A stretch of DNA of 64,000 bases from Poecilobothrus nobilitatus. Lineage: Eukaryota > Arthropoda > Insecta > Diptera > Dolichopodidae. This document shows, piece after piece, positions 50,901 through 63,422 of this stretch. A program made the position numbers and the translations under genes. The first letter of the stretch is position 1, and the number at the start of each line of letters is the position of its first letter. The notes below the pieces were generated by a model, which made no database searches, had not been told where the DNA came from, and saw only the letters and a program-made list of their open reading frames with translations. The stretch spans positions 44,349,445-44,413,444 of the forward strand of contig OX352772.1 of assembly GCA_947095535.1 (NCBI GenBank), read 5' to 3'.

Positions 50901-53900
50901 AATACGTTTGATTTTTTTCTATTAAAAAAATACTTAAAGGCTCTTCAGATTATTTCTATATGTCATATCACTTTTTCAAATGTATTTCCCATGTATTCCC
51001 TACTATAGACATCCAGTCAGTCAAAAATGGATTAAATATCGATAGAAATCTATTTTGTGTTTATTATTTTGTATTCTCATTTGTATTTTCCTTGTATTTA
51101 AAGGTATAAAGTGAAATTATTTTAAATATTTTGACAAAAAAAAAAAGGATTTCTAGATATTTTATAATATAAATTAAATAATAAAATTAAATTTTTATAC
51201 TGTCTTTCACTTTGTCTTTGTCATTTGATAATGAATATGGTTTTTGAAACGAATTTTTAAAATTAAATTTGACATTTGGCTATAGATATGTCACATAACA
51301 TAAAGGATGTCAAAGGATTTTTTTTTACGTTCAGACTATATGATTTCTTTTGTATTGTGACACATAATGTGAAGTAAAGTCAAATCAAAGGAAAAAGTAT
51401 GAATTTAATTAAGGAGTGTATCTGATGGAGTTTTTTTTTTAATATTTTTGTTTTTCTTTTTTTAATATTAAGAAAAAAACTAGTCCTTCTGATTTGCTTG
51501 AATAAACCACTATAATTTTACGTGTTTGAGTGTAGCGTTTCACATCACTTTTTTTTTGTGTAAACCCATTGCAGTCTGACGTCGAAAACAAGTTGTTTGG
51601 CAGCTTTATCTTCAGATCCCTTTTTAGATGTGGAAGTGTTCCTTTATATTTTTAGTATTAGAAATAGCAATTTTGTTGTTTTTTCTAAGCATATATATGT
51701 TTAGTGTACTTTCCGGGTGGTTCCAAGATTATGAAAAGAAATCATAATTAAATATTTTCGTTTTTAATAATTATAATACATTATATTTACCTTTAATATT
51801 GTAAACTGACATTATAAACTAGAATTGAATTTCAACAGAATTTTATTGATTATGTTTAAATATTAAAGTTTTCGATATATGTAGATTATAGATATAGTAC
51901 CAATTTTAAATATTTATTTTCCTAATTAGCATCGTTATTTTTTTAATTGTAAATTTTGAATAGATTCCAGTTTATAATTTCATTTTTCTTGAAATAATAT
52001 TATCTAAATTTTAATTAAAACAAAACAACTAATGGTATAATTTTAACACTATTTTGTTAATCAAAATATAGTACATAAAAACTTCATGTACATACATACA
52101 TAACAAAATAGTTGTCTAATGTACATAATATATTTGTTCAAAATATATTATATAAAACAATATTACTTTCATTTAAAAATTTTAAATGAATCATACTTAA
52201 TCTGTAATTGCATATACATATATATAATACATATTATATATATACTATATAAGTAGACATATTTAATCAAAATCATATGATCTGATTGTTTGTTTTTATG
52301 TCTATTCTCTTTTATTTGTTGTTCTATTTACTTTTAAAATTCAAATAATTATTATTGTTATTGATGATATGGTTTTTTTTTCTATTTAATTTTAGTATTA
52401 TATCAATTAAATCTAAAAATAAATGTATTTTATTATAATTGAGTCTGTCAAAAAAATTTAAAAAATGTATTACTCATTATTTTAATATCTAAAAGAAAAT
52501 TTTTGAAATATATTACATGTGACAATAGATGGTGGCACAATATACCATATTGTATAGTAAAATATTAAAAGAAACATGAAATAAAATATTATTATTTTAA
52601 ATGACAAAAAATCAAACAATTTAAATACACATTAAAAATCTCAATACATTTTCTATTATCATAAAAAAAAAACAAAAACAAAAAGGATGACGTAGGCCAT
52701 ATATTGTTTATTGCCGGTATCTAAAAGATACACATGTGTTATACGCCCATATGTTCTGTTCTTATAAAAACAATTTTGTATATTATTATAGGTACATGTT
52801 CATTTACAACATAGCAAATGTATTTAACCTACACAAAGAAAATATTCATTTGTAGTAGTATAGAAAAACTGTTTTGTATTAGATGTTTATATTATATATG
52901 CAAAATAAAAAGTCAATATCCTTTTTATATTTATTAAGTCCTTTGGGAACTAAATATGTATATAATACAGTAAATGATAAAATTTGAGAATAGAAATTGA
53001 GAAGAGTAAAATAAACTGTTTTATTTTCTCTTTAATTTTAAAAAAAGAAAAATTTTGTTTTTTAAGAGAATTCTAAGATTTTTGTTTATTTCATTTTAAG
53101 TATATAGATATATTATAATATAATGAATGTTAATTATAATATTATAAATAATTAAAATTAAGGTTGTTTTATTTTTTGTTTAAAAAACTGCATTAATATA
53201 TGTAAATAACCTTGTTTTATAAGAGTAGGATAGGTACCCTTGAGTTTTGTAAATAATTACCAAAAGTTATATTAAAATTAAAAAAAGTTAGAAGAATAAA
53301 TATACAACGAGAAAGAATACAGTTGCCTTTGTCAACTCTTAGATACCCGTACGAACCGTTAGTATGTTCACAGCCTGTTACTCTGCTTACAATATTATTT
53401 TTTTCATATTTTAGTATTTTAAAATAATTTGGGTGAATTTTATAATTTCTAGAACTATGGGTTGTACATATATTCAAACTATATGTTTATACATTCTTCA
53501 AAAGCAGATTCTGACCTTCCACATAACGATTATCAATCCAAAACTTTTTCAAATATTCTATAGTACCTACCATTTAATACTAAGCGGTAAATGTATATTA
53601 AGTTACAAAATAGTAAATATAATTTTAAATATTATATTATATTAATGCGCACATAGTATATTTATATTGTTATAAATATATCGCCATACATTGCAATATT
53701 TCTTTAAAAATATTTCTATTCATAGAATAATTTCTTATAAGTACAATAAAATACATACATGTATATAAATACGGCGCTATTATACATCTATACTCTTATC
53801 ATTCATTCATCAGTGACATATACGATATGTAAATTAACATGTTATCAATATCATATATGTATATCAATATCATATAAATAAAAATTCTTCAAGCAACCGT

Positions 53901-56616
53901 TATGTTGTTTATTTATTTACATTTTTTTGTACTACTTGTATTATATCCTCAACAATTTCAAATTATCGAGTAAAACAAAATGCAAAATATTCGTTAAAGA
54001 AATTTGTTAAAAAATTTGAAAAAATCAAGTAACACTTTCGTCAATTATAAAGTAACCCTATATTATTAAAAAAAGTTGTTAACAGGAATAAAAGTATAAT
54101 GTTGAAGCTTTATTTTTTTATGTATTACTTTAAAAACATTTTTACAGGTTACAGGTGTTTAAAAATAAGAAATTTTCAGTTTTTGACCCATTACAGCTCC
54201 TAAACGGGGGGTGATACAAAAAAAATTTCTGAAATGACTCATACTTATTTTCAAAGATCTAACTTCTGTCAAAATTTCAGATCTAACTTATGTCAAAATT
54301 TAAGTTCCCAACTTAAACCGTTTAGAAGATAGAAGGGTTAAAGGATTTTGCAATAATTCAGTTTCGCATAACGGTAAATTACGACACCGTATAGCACAAG
54401 TATATATTTATTATATACATGTTTGTAAAGCTTATAATAGCACCTATCGTTTGGAATTCAGATTGAAGATATACCTTACAGAGCTTGTGTTATAACAATT
54501 TAAATATAGCGATTTTTTGAACTTTGGGGGGCTGTAGCTCCTTAACAGGTGGGGTTACAGAAATTTTTATTCTAATTATTTACGGACGGACGAACGGACG
54601 GACGAACGGACGGACATGGCTTAATCGACTCAGAATTGGATTCTGATCCGATCCATACCTTTGAAGGTATATCTAGCTCGCATATTTCGAGGTTTTACAA
54701 ACGGAGAAGTAATTTTATTATACCCGATACTTATCGTACGGGTATAATAATGTATTTTTTTATTCTTGTTAAGTCTATATTGACCGCTATTATAAGTATC
54801 GAAAAAAATTTGAAGAAAAGTTTTGCTAGCTGACAATCTATCTGGAATTTTAGCTTTGGATTATAAAAAGGTATATGATTGAGTCTGACATGACGGTCGG
54901 ATTTCTAAAGTCATTTTTTAACAATCCATGAGTTTTTGCAGTATTTGGCATTAAGTGATAAAAGAATTTTGATAAAATAATAATAAATGTAAATGTCCCC
55001 CAGGACTTGGTGATAAGTTCAATTTTATTCAAAATTTTTACTTTCGACTTCCCTAGACAAGCAAATCATAAAATAGGAATATTTGCTGACAATACATGAA
55101 TTTTCAGTATGATACCATACTATTAAAGTTCACAATCTTGAAGAAGGATATAAACTTAAGTGAAATATATTTTTCATAAATGGAAAATAAAAATAAATAT
55201 TTCAAAGACTTAGGTATTCTTTTTTAATAGGAAACGTAAGGCTGATTTATTACCCAAAAAAAATTTGATACTAAATAATAATGTAATTACATGCGAAGAA
55301 TTATTAAAATATTCAGAGCTTCAATTAGACAAAAAACTATTATTTAAAACACATAAACAGACGGATGGATAGACGAACAGAGTGTAACTAAAAACCAAAT
55401 TATTAATTTTTTTTTTAAATATTTTTTAGGGGTTTTATCATCTGAGAATAGTCGTCTAACAATAGCAGTTGCAGCTGGTATTGGATTTGTAACTGCAGCA
55501 GCTGCAGCAGGATATTGGTATCGGAAAAAATATCTGGATAATATAGTACCAATAAAATGGCGTAAAGTTGGTGAAGTAACAGATTTAATTGTTTATCCAA
55601 TAAAATCATGTGGTGCAATTAGAGTTTCTGAAATTGGTTGTTCTAAATTAGGTCCAGTAGATGGATATTTAAAAGATAGGTAAGAATTGAATTTTTTAAT
55701 ATTATTTAAAAAACAAATTAATTTTAATTATTTTAAAGAATTTTTATGGTTGTGACAAAAAATGGTGAATTTACAACAGCCCGCAAACATCCTAAATTAG
55801 TTTTAATACAACCAAAAATTGAAAAAAATAGCGCAAAAATGAAATTATCTGCTCCTGGAATGATTGATATTGAAGTTGATTTTGAAAAATTATACAAAAA
55901 AGAACCAACGAAAAAATACATTGTATGGGATCAATCTATTGATGCTATTGATTGTGGTGACGATGTAGCGAAATGGATTTCACGTTTTGTATTAGGTGAA
56001 GAAACTGGTTTATGGTTGGTTTTCTATCCAAAAGATATTACAAATAGAGAAGTTCGTGAAAAAAATAAAGGTTTTGATACAATGAAAGTAGAAGATGCTG
56101 TAAGATTTAAAATTTGTTTAAATTTTCATTCGGTTATTTAATGAACATTTTTTTAGGGAGCTTTTCACGATGCAACTAGTTATATGCTTTTTAATGAAAG
56201 TTCATTACATGACTTAAATACAAGATTAGATAATCCAGCATTAATATTACAATTTAGACCAAACATTGTTGTTCGTGGTGCACTGGCATATGAAGAAGAT
56301 TATTGGAAATGGGTTAAAATTGGAAATAATATTATATTTAGAAATGTAAAACCATGTACAAGGTGTGTTAGAATGTTAACTTTGTTATTTTAAAATATAA
56401 TGATTTCTTTTTCCGTTTTATCGTTTAAGATGTATATTTACAAATGTTCATCCAGATACTGGTACGAGAAGTCCGGATGAAAATCCATTAAAAACATTAA
56501 AATCATATAGAAAATTACCATATGCTGGAGAAAGCCCAGTCTTAGGAATACATTTAGGTTTAAAATCACAAGATGGTAAAATATCATTAGGTGATTCCGT
56601 GTATGTTAATTGTTGA
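47969..56616 (+). CDS. mARC-B: second mARC/MOSC-domain paralogue
   Basis: Molybdenum-cofactor N-reductase of the mARC type, presumably on the mitochondrial surface. Proposed exons 47969-47975 (ATG CCT G), 55430-55679, 55739-56099, 56157-56362 and 56430-56616 join in frame to 336 residues. A membrane anchor (TIAVAAGIGFVTAAAAAGYW) is followed by IVYPIKSCGAIRVSE and the MOSC core; CTRC at 273-276 carries the family's Mo-ligating cysteine, then HPDTGTRSP. Exon 2 has no in-frame ATG, so an upstream start is required. The 7-nt exon is chosen because it has a consensus donor (G then GTAAGT), gives the right phase, and matches mARC-A. Exons 2-5 are certain; exon 1 is a prediction. The intron before the MOSC half (VEDA|GAFHD) is shared with mARC-A and the others are not. 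Confidence 0.9.
48600..49390 (+). mobile_element. Second repeat family copy interrupted by a SINE
   Basis: TCACATAACGGTATATTTAC and GACTGTAGCTTTGTAATGGG are diverged matches to the copy at 57115-57845. They are split at about 49050 by the SINE. It lies in mARC-B intron 1. Confidence 0.6.
49051..49254 (+). mobile_element. tRNA-derived SINE, type A, second copy
   Basis: Head GGGGCCTCGGTAGCCTAATG, B-box-like GCGTTCGAACCCCA, body CAGCCACGCCTGAACAGGAA and a 17-base A tail, same type as 18501-18693. A short AAGCA on both sides is the likely remnant of the target duplication. Inserted in a second-family repeat. Confidence 0.88.
49391..53304. other. mARC-B intron 1, unclassified part
   Basis: AT-rich with no supported gene. 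A somewhat GC-richer block at 49430-49670 (GGGGGAAACGACTCTTCATC, GTTGGCTAAAAGAAACACC) looks transposon-derived but I cannot place it. Another unique-looking block is at 50590-50740. Confidence 0.45.
53305..54748 (+). mobile_element. DINE-1/Helentron-like element, copy 4
   Basis: 5' end ACGAGAAAGAATACAG, boxes ATACCCGTACGA and TCGTACGGGTAT, a GGACGGACGAACGGAC tract at 54584-54617, and terminal hairpin TTATACCCG/CGGGTATAA. A 90-base segment with a TATAAATATATCGCC block is inserted near 53643. A short internal duplication occurs near 54260-54300. It lies in mARC-B intron 1. Confidence 0.78.
54836..55370 (+). pseudogene. LINE remnant 4 (RT), next to mARC-B exon 2
   Basis: Broken frames read LSGILALDYKKVYD (compare LDxxKAFD of LINE RTs), NHKIGIFADNT (FADDT box with one D changed to N), then NRKRKADLLPKKNL, ELLKYSELQLDKKLLFKTH. 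Motif order is that of Jockey-type reverse transcriptases. Dead by stops and by the altered catalytic aspartate. Confidence 0.75.
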
Positions 56617-57114
56617 AACAATATATTAAAAACAGTTAAGAATTTTATATTTACATGATCAAAAATTTGTATAAAAGTTTATTTTTTCTACATTTAAAAT
56701 AAAAAATATTTTACAGCTAAAATCTTTATATTCAAATAATTATGAAATACATAAACAACAAAACAAAATAACAAGTGATTTTTTAATTTTCGTAATTTTT
56801 AGGTATTAATTTTGTTATGTAATTAGATTTTTTCGTGTTTTGTTTAAATTTCGTTTTAACTTTTCAAATTTAAAACTGAAAAACATTGAAGGAAACCTAA
56901 AGCATATTCATTGTAAGTGCAATTACATTTTTCAGTACCATGGTCTATCCAGTTATAATTTGAATTTCGCATTTAAATTATATAGTAGAATTTCTAAGGA
57001 AAGAATTATTTATTTATTATTACATAGAAACGTGATGGAGATAAGAAAAAAGACGAGAAAACTTTTCAACAAAATAATGAGCACCCCAAGCAAAACGCAT
57101 TGGGAGGAATACAA
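56617..57114. other. mARC-B 3' flank
   Basis: About 500 bases of AT-rich sequence, presumably the 3' UTR. The ORF at 56840-57118 has no recognisable content. Confidence 0.45.
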
Positions 57115-57845
57115 ATAAGGTAGAATGTAAACCAACGGTTTTTAAAAGCGCATATTTCCAAAAGACAATAAAGACAAATACAAACTGTTCAGAACTGTGA
57201 TTCCTCTCTAAAGGCGTGCTGGAGTTGTGAAACTGGAGGCGTGTTACTGGAGCTTTAATTTTTATATATTGCCGAAGTAAAATGTGTACAGGTGCCTAAG
57301 TTACAGGTGTTTAAAAATAGCAAATTTTCAATTTTTAGCCCTAATAGATCATAAACAGCGGGTAGTCCAAAAAATTTTTCTTAGCAAACTTATACTAATT
57401 TTAAAAGTTCTTTCTACCCTCAAAATTTCAAGCCCCTATCTAAAAGCATTCCGAATTTATGAGAGTAGAAAAATCATGCAAAATTTGATTTTCACATAAC
57501 GGTAAATTTATATTCTAAATTTAAAAAAATTGTATAATTTTGATAATAATTTACAAAGGTAAAAAAAAATACCTGTCGAATGGCGTTTCCAGATTGAAAA
57601 AATGTTAAGCAGATAGGGCTTTTTCAAAGTTTGAGGGCCTGTAGCTCTGTAATGGATGAGGCTACATGAAAATGTTGTTCCACAAAATTAATTTTTTTAT
57701 GACACCTACACATGATTTTTTTTCTCTATCTCTCTATCTTTAACGTAGAAGTTTTGTAAACAGATGGACGGACAGAGTGAAACTAATAAGCACATTTTTT
57801 CAAATTTTTTTGGAAATGTGTTAAAAAGCACTCAAAAACTGCAAA
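57115..57845 (+). mobile_element. Second repeat family, plus-strand copy
   Basis: Starts AATGTAAACCAACGGTTTTT and ends around CAGAGTGAAACTAATAAGCAC after GGACGGACAG. Both ends match the inverted copy at 33650-34850. The internal ACAGGTGTTTAAAAATAGC and GTAGCTCTGTAATGGATG segments parallel the DINE-like core. Confidence 0.72.
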
Positions 57846-57879
57846 ACAGCGTGTAAATCGGAAAAATAAGGCTCTGGAG

Positions 57880-58430
57880 AGAATATACTAAGCCTGAGCA
57901 ATTAGAAAAAGTTATAGCAACGCCTCTAAACTGGGGACCCGCTCTAAAGGCTACGCGCAACAGGAACTCCTGGAGAGAAAAAAGGGACTATAGACAAATC
58001 TACGACGAATAGACAAATCAACGAGTATAGACGAATCTACGTGACATTCTGCTTACAAAAAACTTTTCCGTAAGGGGAACCTTCGCACGGTTCAGAACAA
58101 AGTTCAGATAGAATGAACGAGATGACGAGTCGGTCTAATCGTTACTGACCAGAAGTTATCCTGTCCAAACCGAACAAGACGTGTTACAAAAAAACTGATG
58201 CTTACAGACCGATAAATCTCACTTTCTCACTTCTAAGGTTTAGAAAAGATAGTAGAACTGGAGATAAGAAGGCAGATGAATCCAAGGTTATCCTATTGTC
58301 TACATGTAAACATAAAAGAGAAGTTGGTGGCCACTTCTTGTATTTTTTCAAGCCAACCAAATAAAACTTGTAGAGTTGAAATTGCCTACACAACTCGTGT
58401 TGAAATTTCTGTTTTATTCTAATACTTTAG
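57880..58430 (+). pseudogene. LINE remnant 5 (5' part of RT)
   Basis: Frames with shifts read PEVILSKPNKT, AYRPINLTFSLL (the conserved YRPI.L box of LINE RTs), then GLEKIVELEIRRQMNP and IKEKLVATS. This is the N-terminal RT block of a Jockey-like LINE. Stops and frame changes make it a pseudogene. Confidence 0.75.
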
Positions 58431-61400
58431 CTATTCTTAATAAAAGAATGTTTGAACAAAGTTTTAATTGTATTAATTTAAACTTAAACTAATATTTAAT
58501 ATATTTAATTGAACAAAAACGTCAAATCAATATAAAAATAAAATTTTAACACAAAAAATATAGTTGACTCTTAAATTGTATCATTTAAAAACAAAGTCAA
58601 CACAATTACAACACACATAATACCGATTATTTGAATTAAATCGTCTTTAATTGAAATTTAATTATAATATTTACTTTATATGTTTCGTCGCAAGCAGTTT
58701 CCTTTTTATGAAAGTCAATGAAAAACATCGAAAGTAACCTTTAAGTTGTTTCTTTGGGTATATTGTTTGAATTGGATTAACCAACTAAAACCACTTCTCT
58801 TTAAAATCAAACTTTAAAATATGGCCTTTAATACAAATGTACAGTTTATTTTTATGAATTAGGATACGGGAATGATGCTTTCAGAGTGTGGTTTAAGAAA
58901 TTTAAGATTATAGTAGACTCCCTCATTTTCTTGGAAGGATTTGTAGGCATATTTTGCAGAAAGATTTTAACGTTCTTCTTAAACTTTATTATAATTTATT
59001 CCAATATCTGTTATAGCATTTAAATTTTCGATCTATATGTTCCAATAGCGATTAAAGTAATACGTTTTCAAGTCCCTTTCGTATTAAATAACATCATTTT
59101 AAAACAAAAAACAATATAATGCGCTTAAGTAAACTATGTCCACATATTTGTACAACTATTTTTGTCCGACGCTGTGTTCACCAATCTAAGTGTTCATTAA
59201 TCTTATTCATCGTTTGTTTTAATATTAAAGCTTTACAACGCATGAAGATTTTTAACAAGTATTGATTTGAAAAATTAACGTAGTACAAGAGCATATAATA
59301 ATTATTACCCTTAATTGAAGAATAATTAAATATTAAAATTATATTGTCCTAATTTGATTCATATGCTATAAATAAAATGATAATATATTTAATATAATAT
59401 GTATAGGTATAAATAACAATCAATTTAAATTATCAGATTGACAAGCTTTAGTACAGATATCTTCTTATATAAAAAAAAAAAAAAATTATTTTAAAATAAT
59501 TAATAATAAATAAAACAATTTGTTTTTTTTTTTTTTACTTATCCAAAAAAAAATTTATTGATTTATTTTTGAAAAAGTTTACGACTTTTTTTTTCAATTT
59601 TTTCAATTTTTTTACAAAAAAATTTTTTTTATTTATTTTATAATTTCTTAAAATATGAAATCATTTTTTATTTTATAAGAAATTTTATTTTTATCTATGT
59701 ATGTATATATGTATGCATGTTTTTTGATTACAAAATTATTTTATTATTTTAAAAACGATATATTATACACATAATATACATATAGTTAACATACCTCCAA
59801 ACAAGGATCAACTATTCTATTTTATTTTATTTGTTTTTTTTTTTTTTGTATATTTTATTTTATTTTTTATATATTTTTGTTTTTTAAAAAATCTTTGACT
59901 ACCATTTCTTATTTATTTGCGTTTTTTTTTTGTTTTTTTTTGTTTTTTTTTAATTATTTTCATTAAAGATTTCTTAAAAATTAAATTTGTTTTTTTAAGC
60001 TGTTATATTATTTTTTACATTTTTTTTTTTTGACTTAAAATATAAACTAAAATATACGAAATATATAGAAATGAAATATTTTGTTTTATAACTTTTGAAA
60101 AATTTTCTAGAAACCAGTTTAATTTAATATTAATTTAAAAAAATTAATAAAAAGTATTTGAGTGTTTTGTTTTTTTTTTTGTTTTTTGTTTATTAGTTTA
60201 CTTAAAAAAAAAATAAAACTTTATTTTTAAAAATACTTTTATTAATTTTATAAGAGACTATAATATTATTTTTATATTTTACTTGATTGACAGTTAGAAT
60301 TATATTAGGTATATGACAATATCAAAAAATGTCACAAATTAAAATTAATGTCAAAATTTATTATTTTTTTTTTGTTTGTTTGTGTTGTGTTTTGTATTAC
60401 ATAGAATAAACATTAAATTTTATATATTTTGTATATTTTAGTTCGATTTTTAATTTATTTATTTTTTTTTTTTTTTAATTTTATTTTTTAATTTTATTTT
60501 TTCTTTATACATTTTAACAACGAAAACACTAATTACCTAAAAATATACAATATAAGTTTTATTTAACATATTAAAAAAAATAAAAACACCACAGTCATAA
60601 TATTCTATGTAAAAAGAAAAATTAAAATTAATAATATAGTTTATGTAAAAAAAAATTTATAAAATTATAAAATATAAATTTAAATATTTGCTTTTTCTTT
60701 TAATATATTTTTTAATAAATATTTTGGAAATTTTTTGTTTTGAGTATAATATAGGCAAATTTATTTATTAAGCTGTGTGCCAACTGCTAATCGATAACTT
60801 TTTACTCAATTTTGATTTATCGAAGATAAATTTTGATATAAATGTGGAGAATAGTTATTTTAAAATTTTACCTAGCCATGAAATAATAAATGTCATTGCT
60901 TATTTTATTATTATCGTTTCAGCTCAGCTTCAATTCATATTATTTGATTCAATAATTTTAAAAAAGTGTACATATTTATAAATTTCGAAATTTTTGTTCA
61001 TTTGTAAACAATTTCTTAAAATAATTTAAAATAAAAATAAAAAATTTTGACGAACTTCAATAATGCTGTTAACATTTTAAATGTCAAAATTTTGTTTTCA
61101 GTAAAATTTTTGACATTTAATTTGGCACAGTAAAATTTTGTAGTAAATTGAGTAAATTTTTTTTTTTTAATTCACCGCAAATAAAAAGTTGTCAATTAAC
61201 ACACAGCTTTAGTCAGAGGGGGAAAAAAAATAGTAAAATATTATTAAAATTTAAAATATTTAAAAATTCATAAATTCGTATATTAATATATTATTAAATA
61301 GGTTTACCAAAATAAAATATATGTATGTATGTATACATATATAAATAATTAATTTAAATAATTTCGAAAAAAATTCAAACGAAATCAATTAATTAAATAT

Positions 61401-61729
61401 TAATTTTAAAATACATATATATATGTGAAATATATTGCCGAAGTAAAAAAAGCAAATTTTTAAAGTTTAATTTTAAATTGTGTTGTATTTTTTTGTTTTT
61501 TTTTTTTTTAAATTATTTTTAATTGAATATTGAATATTATGTTTTTAAACAATATAATAAAGCAGTTTTATATTTATTAAAATTATATTATACAATACAA
61601 TATATATATATATACTTATATGTGTGATTGCAAATCAGTAGAAATACAATAAACAAAACAAAAAAAAAAAAAACTATTTACACCTTAGTATTTATTAATT
61701 TAATATTACAATATAAATGTTATTGTTTT

Positions 61730-61732
<3 letters not shown>

Positions 61733-61765
<33 letters not shown>

Positions 61766-61789
61766 AGTACTATATATATATATATATAT
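61733..61789. repeat. (TA)n microsatellite
   Basis: Two perfect AT runs of 19-29 bases separated by TTGTAGTAC. Confidence 0.9.
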
Positions 61790-62152
61790 TTAACTTTTTC
61801 TACCTATTTAAAAAAAATAATGTTTTGTATATAAGGAACAAATAGAATTAAAAGAATTTAAATACATAATATAATACATAAAAAAAAATTTGAAAATATA
61901 GTAAGTATGTATATATTTTTTTTAAATAATTAGGATATTAGAATTAAATGTTAGTAATTCTAAACTCTAAAGAAAATATATAATACAAGTATATATGTAT
62001 GTATTGTAAGTATGTACTAAGGGCAAAGTGGAAAACTAAAAAAAAAAAAATATTAAGTAAAGAATTTTTTTAAAACAAATTATTGTCACGTGTTTTTTTA
62101 ATTTTTTTTTTTTTTTTTTTGAATTTTTGATTGTTTAATTTAGTTGACATTT

Positions 62153-62180
62153 TGTATGTATGTATGTATGTATGTATGTA
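62153..62180. repeat. (TATG)n microsatellite
   Basis: Perfect run of about seven TATG units. Confidence 0.9.
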
Positions 62181-62716
62181 TTTACAAAATTACTACAATC
62201 ATTTATTTAATTTTTCTTTTCAATTGTAGTTTTTAGTGTATAGGTGTTAATTTGGGTGTTTAATTGGATTTTCTAAATATTTTCTAAATACATGTTTTGG
62301 TAAATTTTTTTTATGTTTTTTTTTTTCTTTTAAAAATTTTTCTAAAACATCAATTTTTTGTTTTTATACTTTTTTTTTTTTTTCTTTTATATAAAAATCA
62401 AAAAGTAAGTCTTATTACAATATAAATATGAAGTTATGAAATTTTAAGAGTTTGTCATTTTTTTTTTAATGTTTTTTTTATTGATGTTTGTTTTTTTTTT
62501 TTTTTTTTAATAAAGATGAGGATTCTGAAGAAGGTTTTTTTTTTGTTTTTTTTTATTTATCTATAAATAGTTTTGTTTTAAATTCCATTTTCTTCTTTTT
62601 ACCATTAAGACCTGGATATTGGGGCATTTTTTTTTTTTTTTTGATTATATTTATGATAGTTTGAAAAAGAAAATTTATTTATCGATGTATGTATATATGG
62701 ATGTATATACATTAAT

Positions 62717-63126
62717 TTAAATTAATGCTGTAATAAGTCTTGCTTTAAAGTTGACTAATCTTTCACTGGTAGCAGCAACACGCTAAAATAATAAAAAATT
62801 TTTACATAAATAATGTAATGCAGTTTAGATTTTTTGTTTTTTTTTTGTTTTTAGAATAGTAATCAGTAATCACTAATCATAATCAATTTAGATATGTATT
62901 ATAAAAATTTTCTATTTACCAATATTAAATCTTGTATAAGATTAGCGAGACCACGATTAGCTAATACAACTAATCTAGTAACAGGTCCGGGAATACCTTC
63001 AGAATAACCAGTACTGGTGGCATCTGGTTTTGGATCACCATCTTCATCAGAATCAGAATCAGTATCTGAAGAAGCATCATTATTACGTTGATCACCACCT
63101 TGTGTTTGAACACTGCCAGAAAAAAG
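62717..63126 (-). CDS. 3' end of an acidic-linker protein, unrecognised, 5' exons not resolved
   Basis: Two exons, 62920-63126 and 62717-62782, join in phase 0 across a 137-nt GT-AG intron and encode the last 90 residues. They begin LFSGSVQTQGGDQRNNDASS, pass through a D/S/E-rich stretch (SDTDSDSDEDGDPKPD), then GIPGPVTRLVVLANRGLANL, and end NFKARLITALI and a stop. The C-terminal half looks like an amphipathic helix. I do not recognise the family. A donor-like site at about 63871 after CTTGTTTTCG could end an upstream exon, perhaps a leader, but a poly-A run blurs the frame. The remaining 5' exons lie further right or outside the window. Confidence 0.7.
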
Positions 63127-63422
63127 CTAATAAACAAAAAAGAAAAAAAAAACGTTAGAATATTTAAAATAGATTAGTAATCTAAAAAAAAAAAAAAAAT
63201 TTGACTATTTAGGTTATATAAATATTTTTGAGAAGCCTTTTATGTATAATTATAAGCCTTTTTAAGGGTTGTATTAAAACATATTTAATTTCATTATACA
63301 TAATATAAGTATATATATATATAATTTTAATTAATAAAATATTTATTATAAAAGCGTATATACGCGCAATTTATTATTGAGAGATAATTATATATACATA
63401 TATTATAATGTAATATTTTATA

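Larger units (their letters stand above)
58431..62716. other. Long T-rich intergenic/3' UTR region
   Basis: No coding sequence recognised. The plus strand is dominated by long T runs between 59500 and 62700, that is A-rich on the minus strand, where it could be the long 3' UTR of the gene ending at 62717. On the minus strand a short ORF starts at about 62625 (MPQYPGLNGKKKKMEFK) inside this flank. Confidence 0.45.

Noticed and set aside
54630..54836. Overlapping ORFs on both strands near 54640-54830
   Set aside because: They read through the 3' end and terminal hairpin of DINE-like copy 4.
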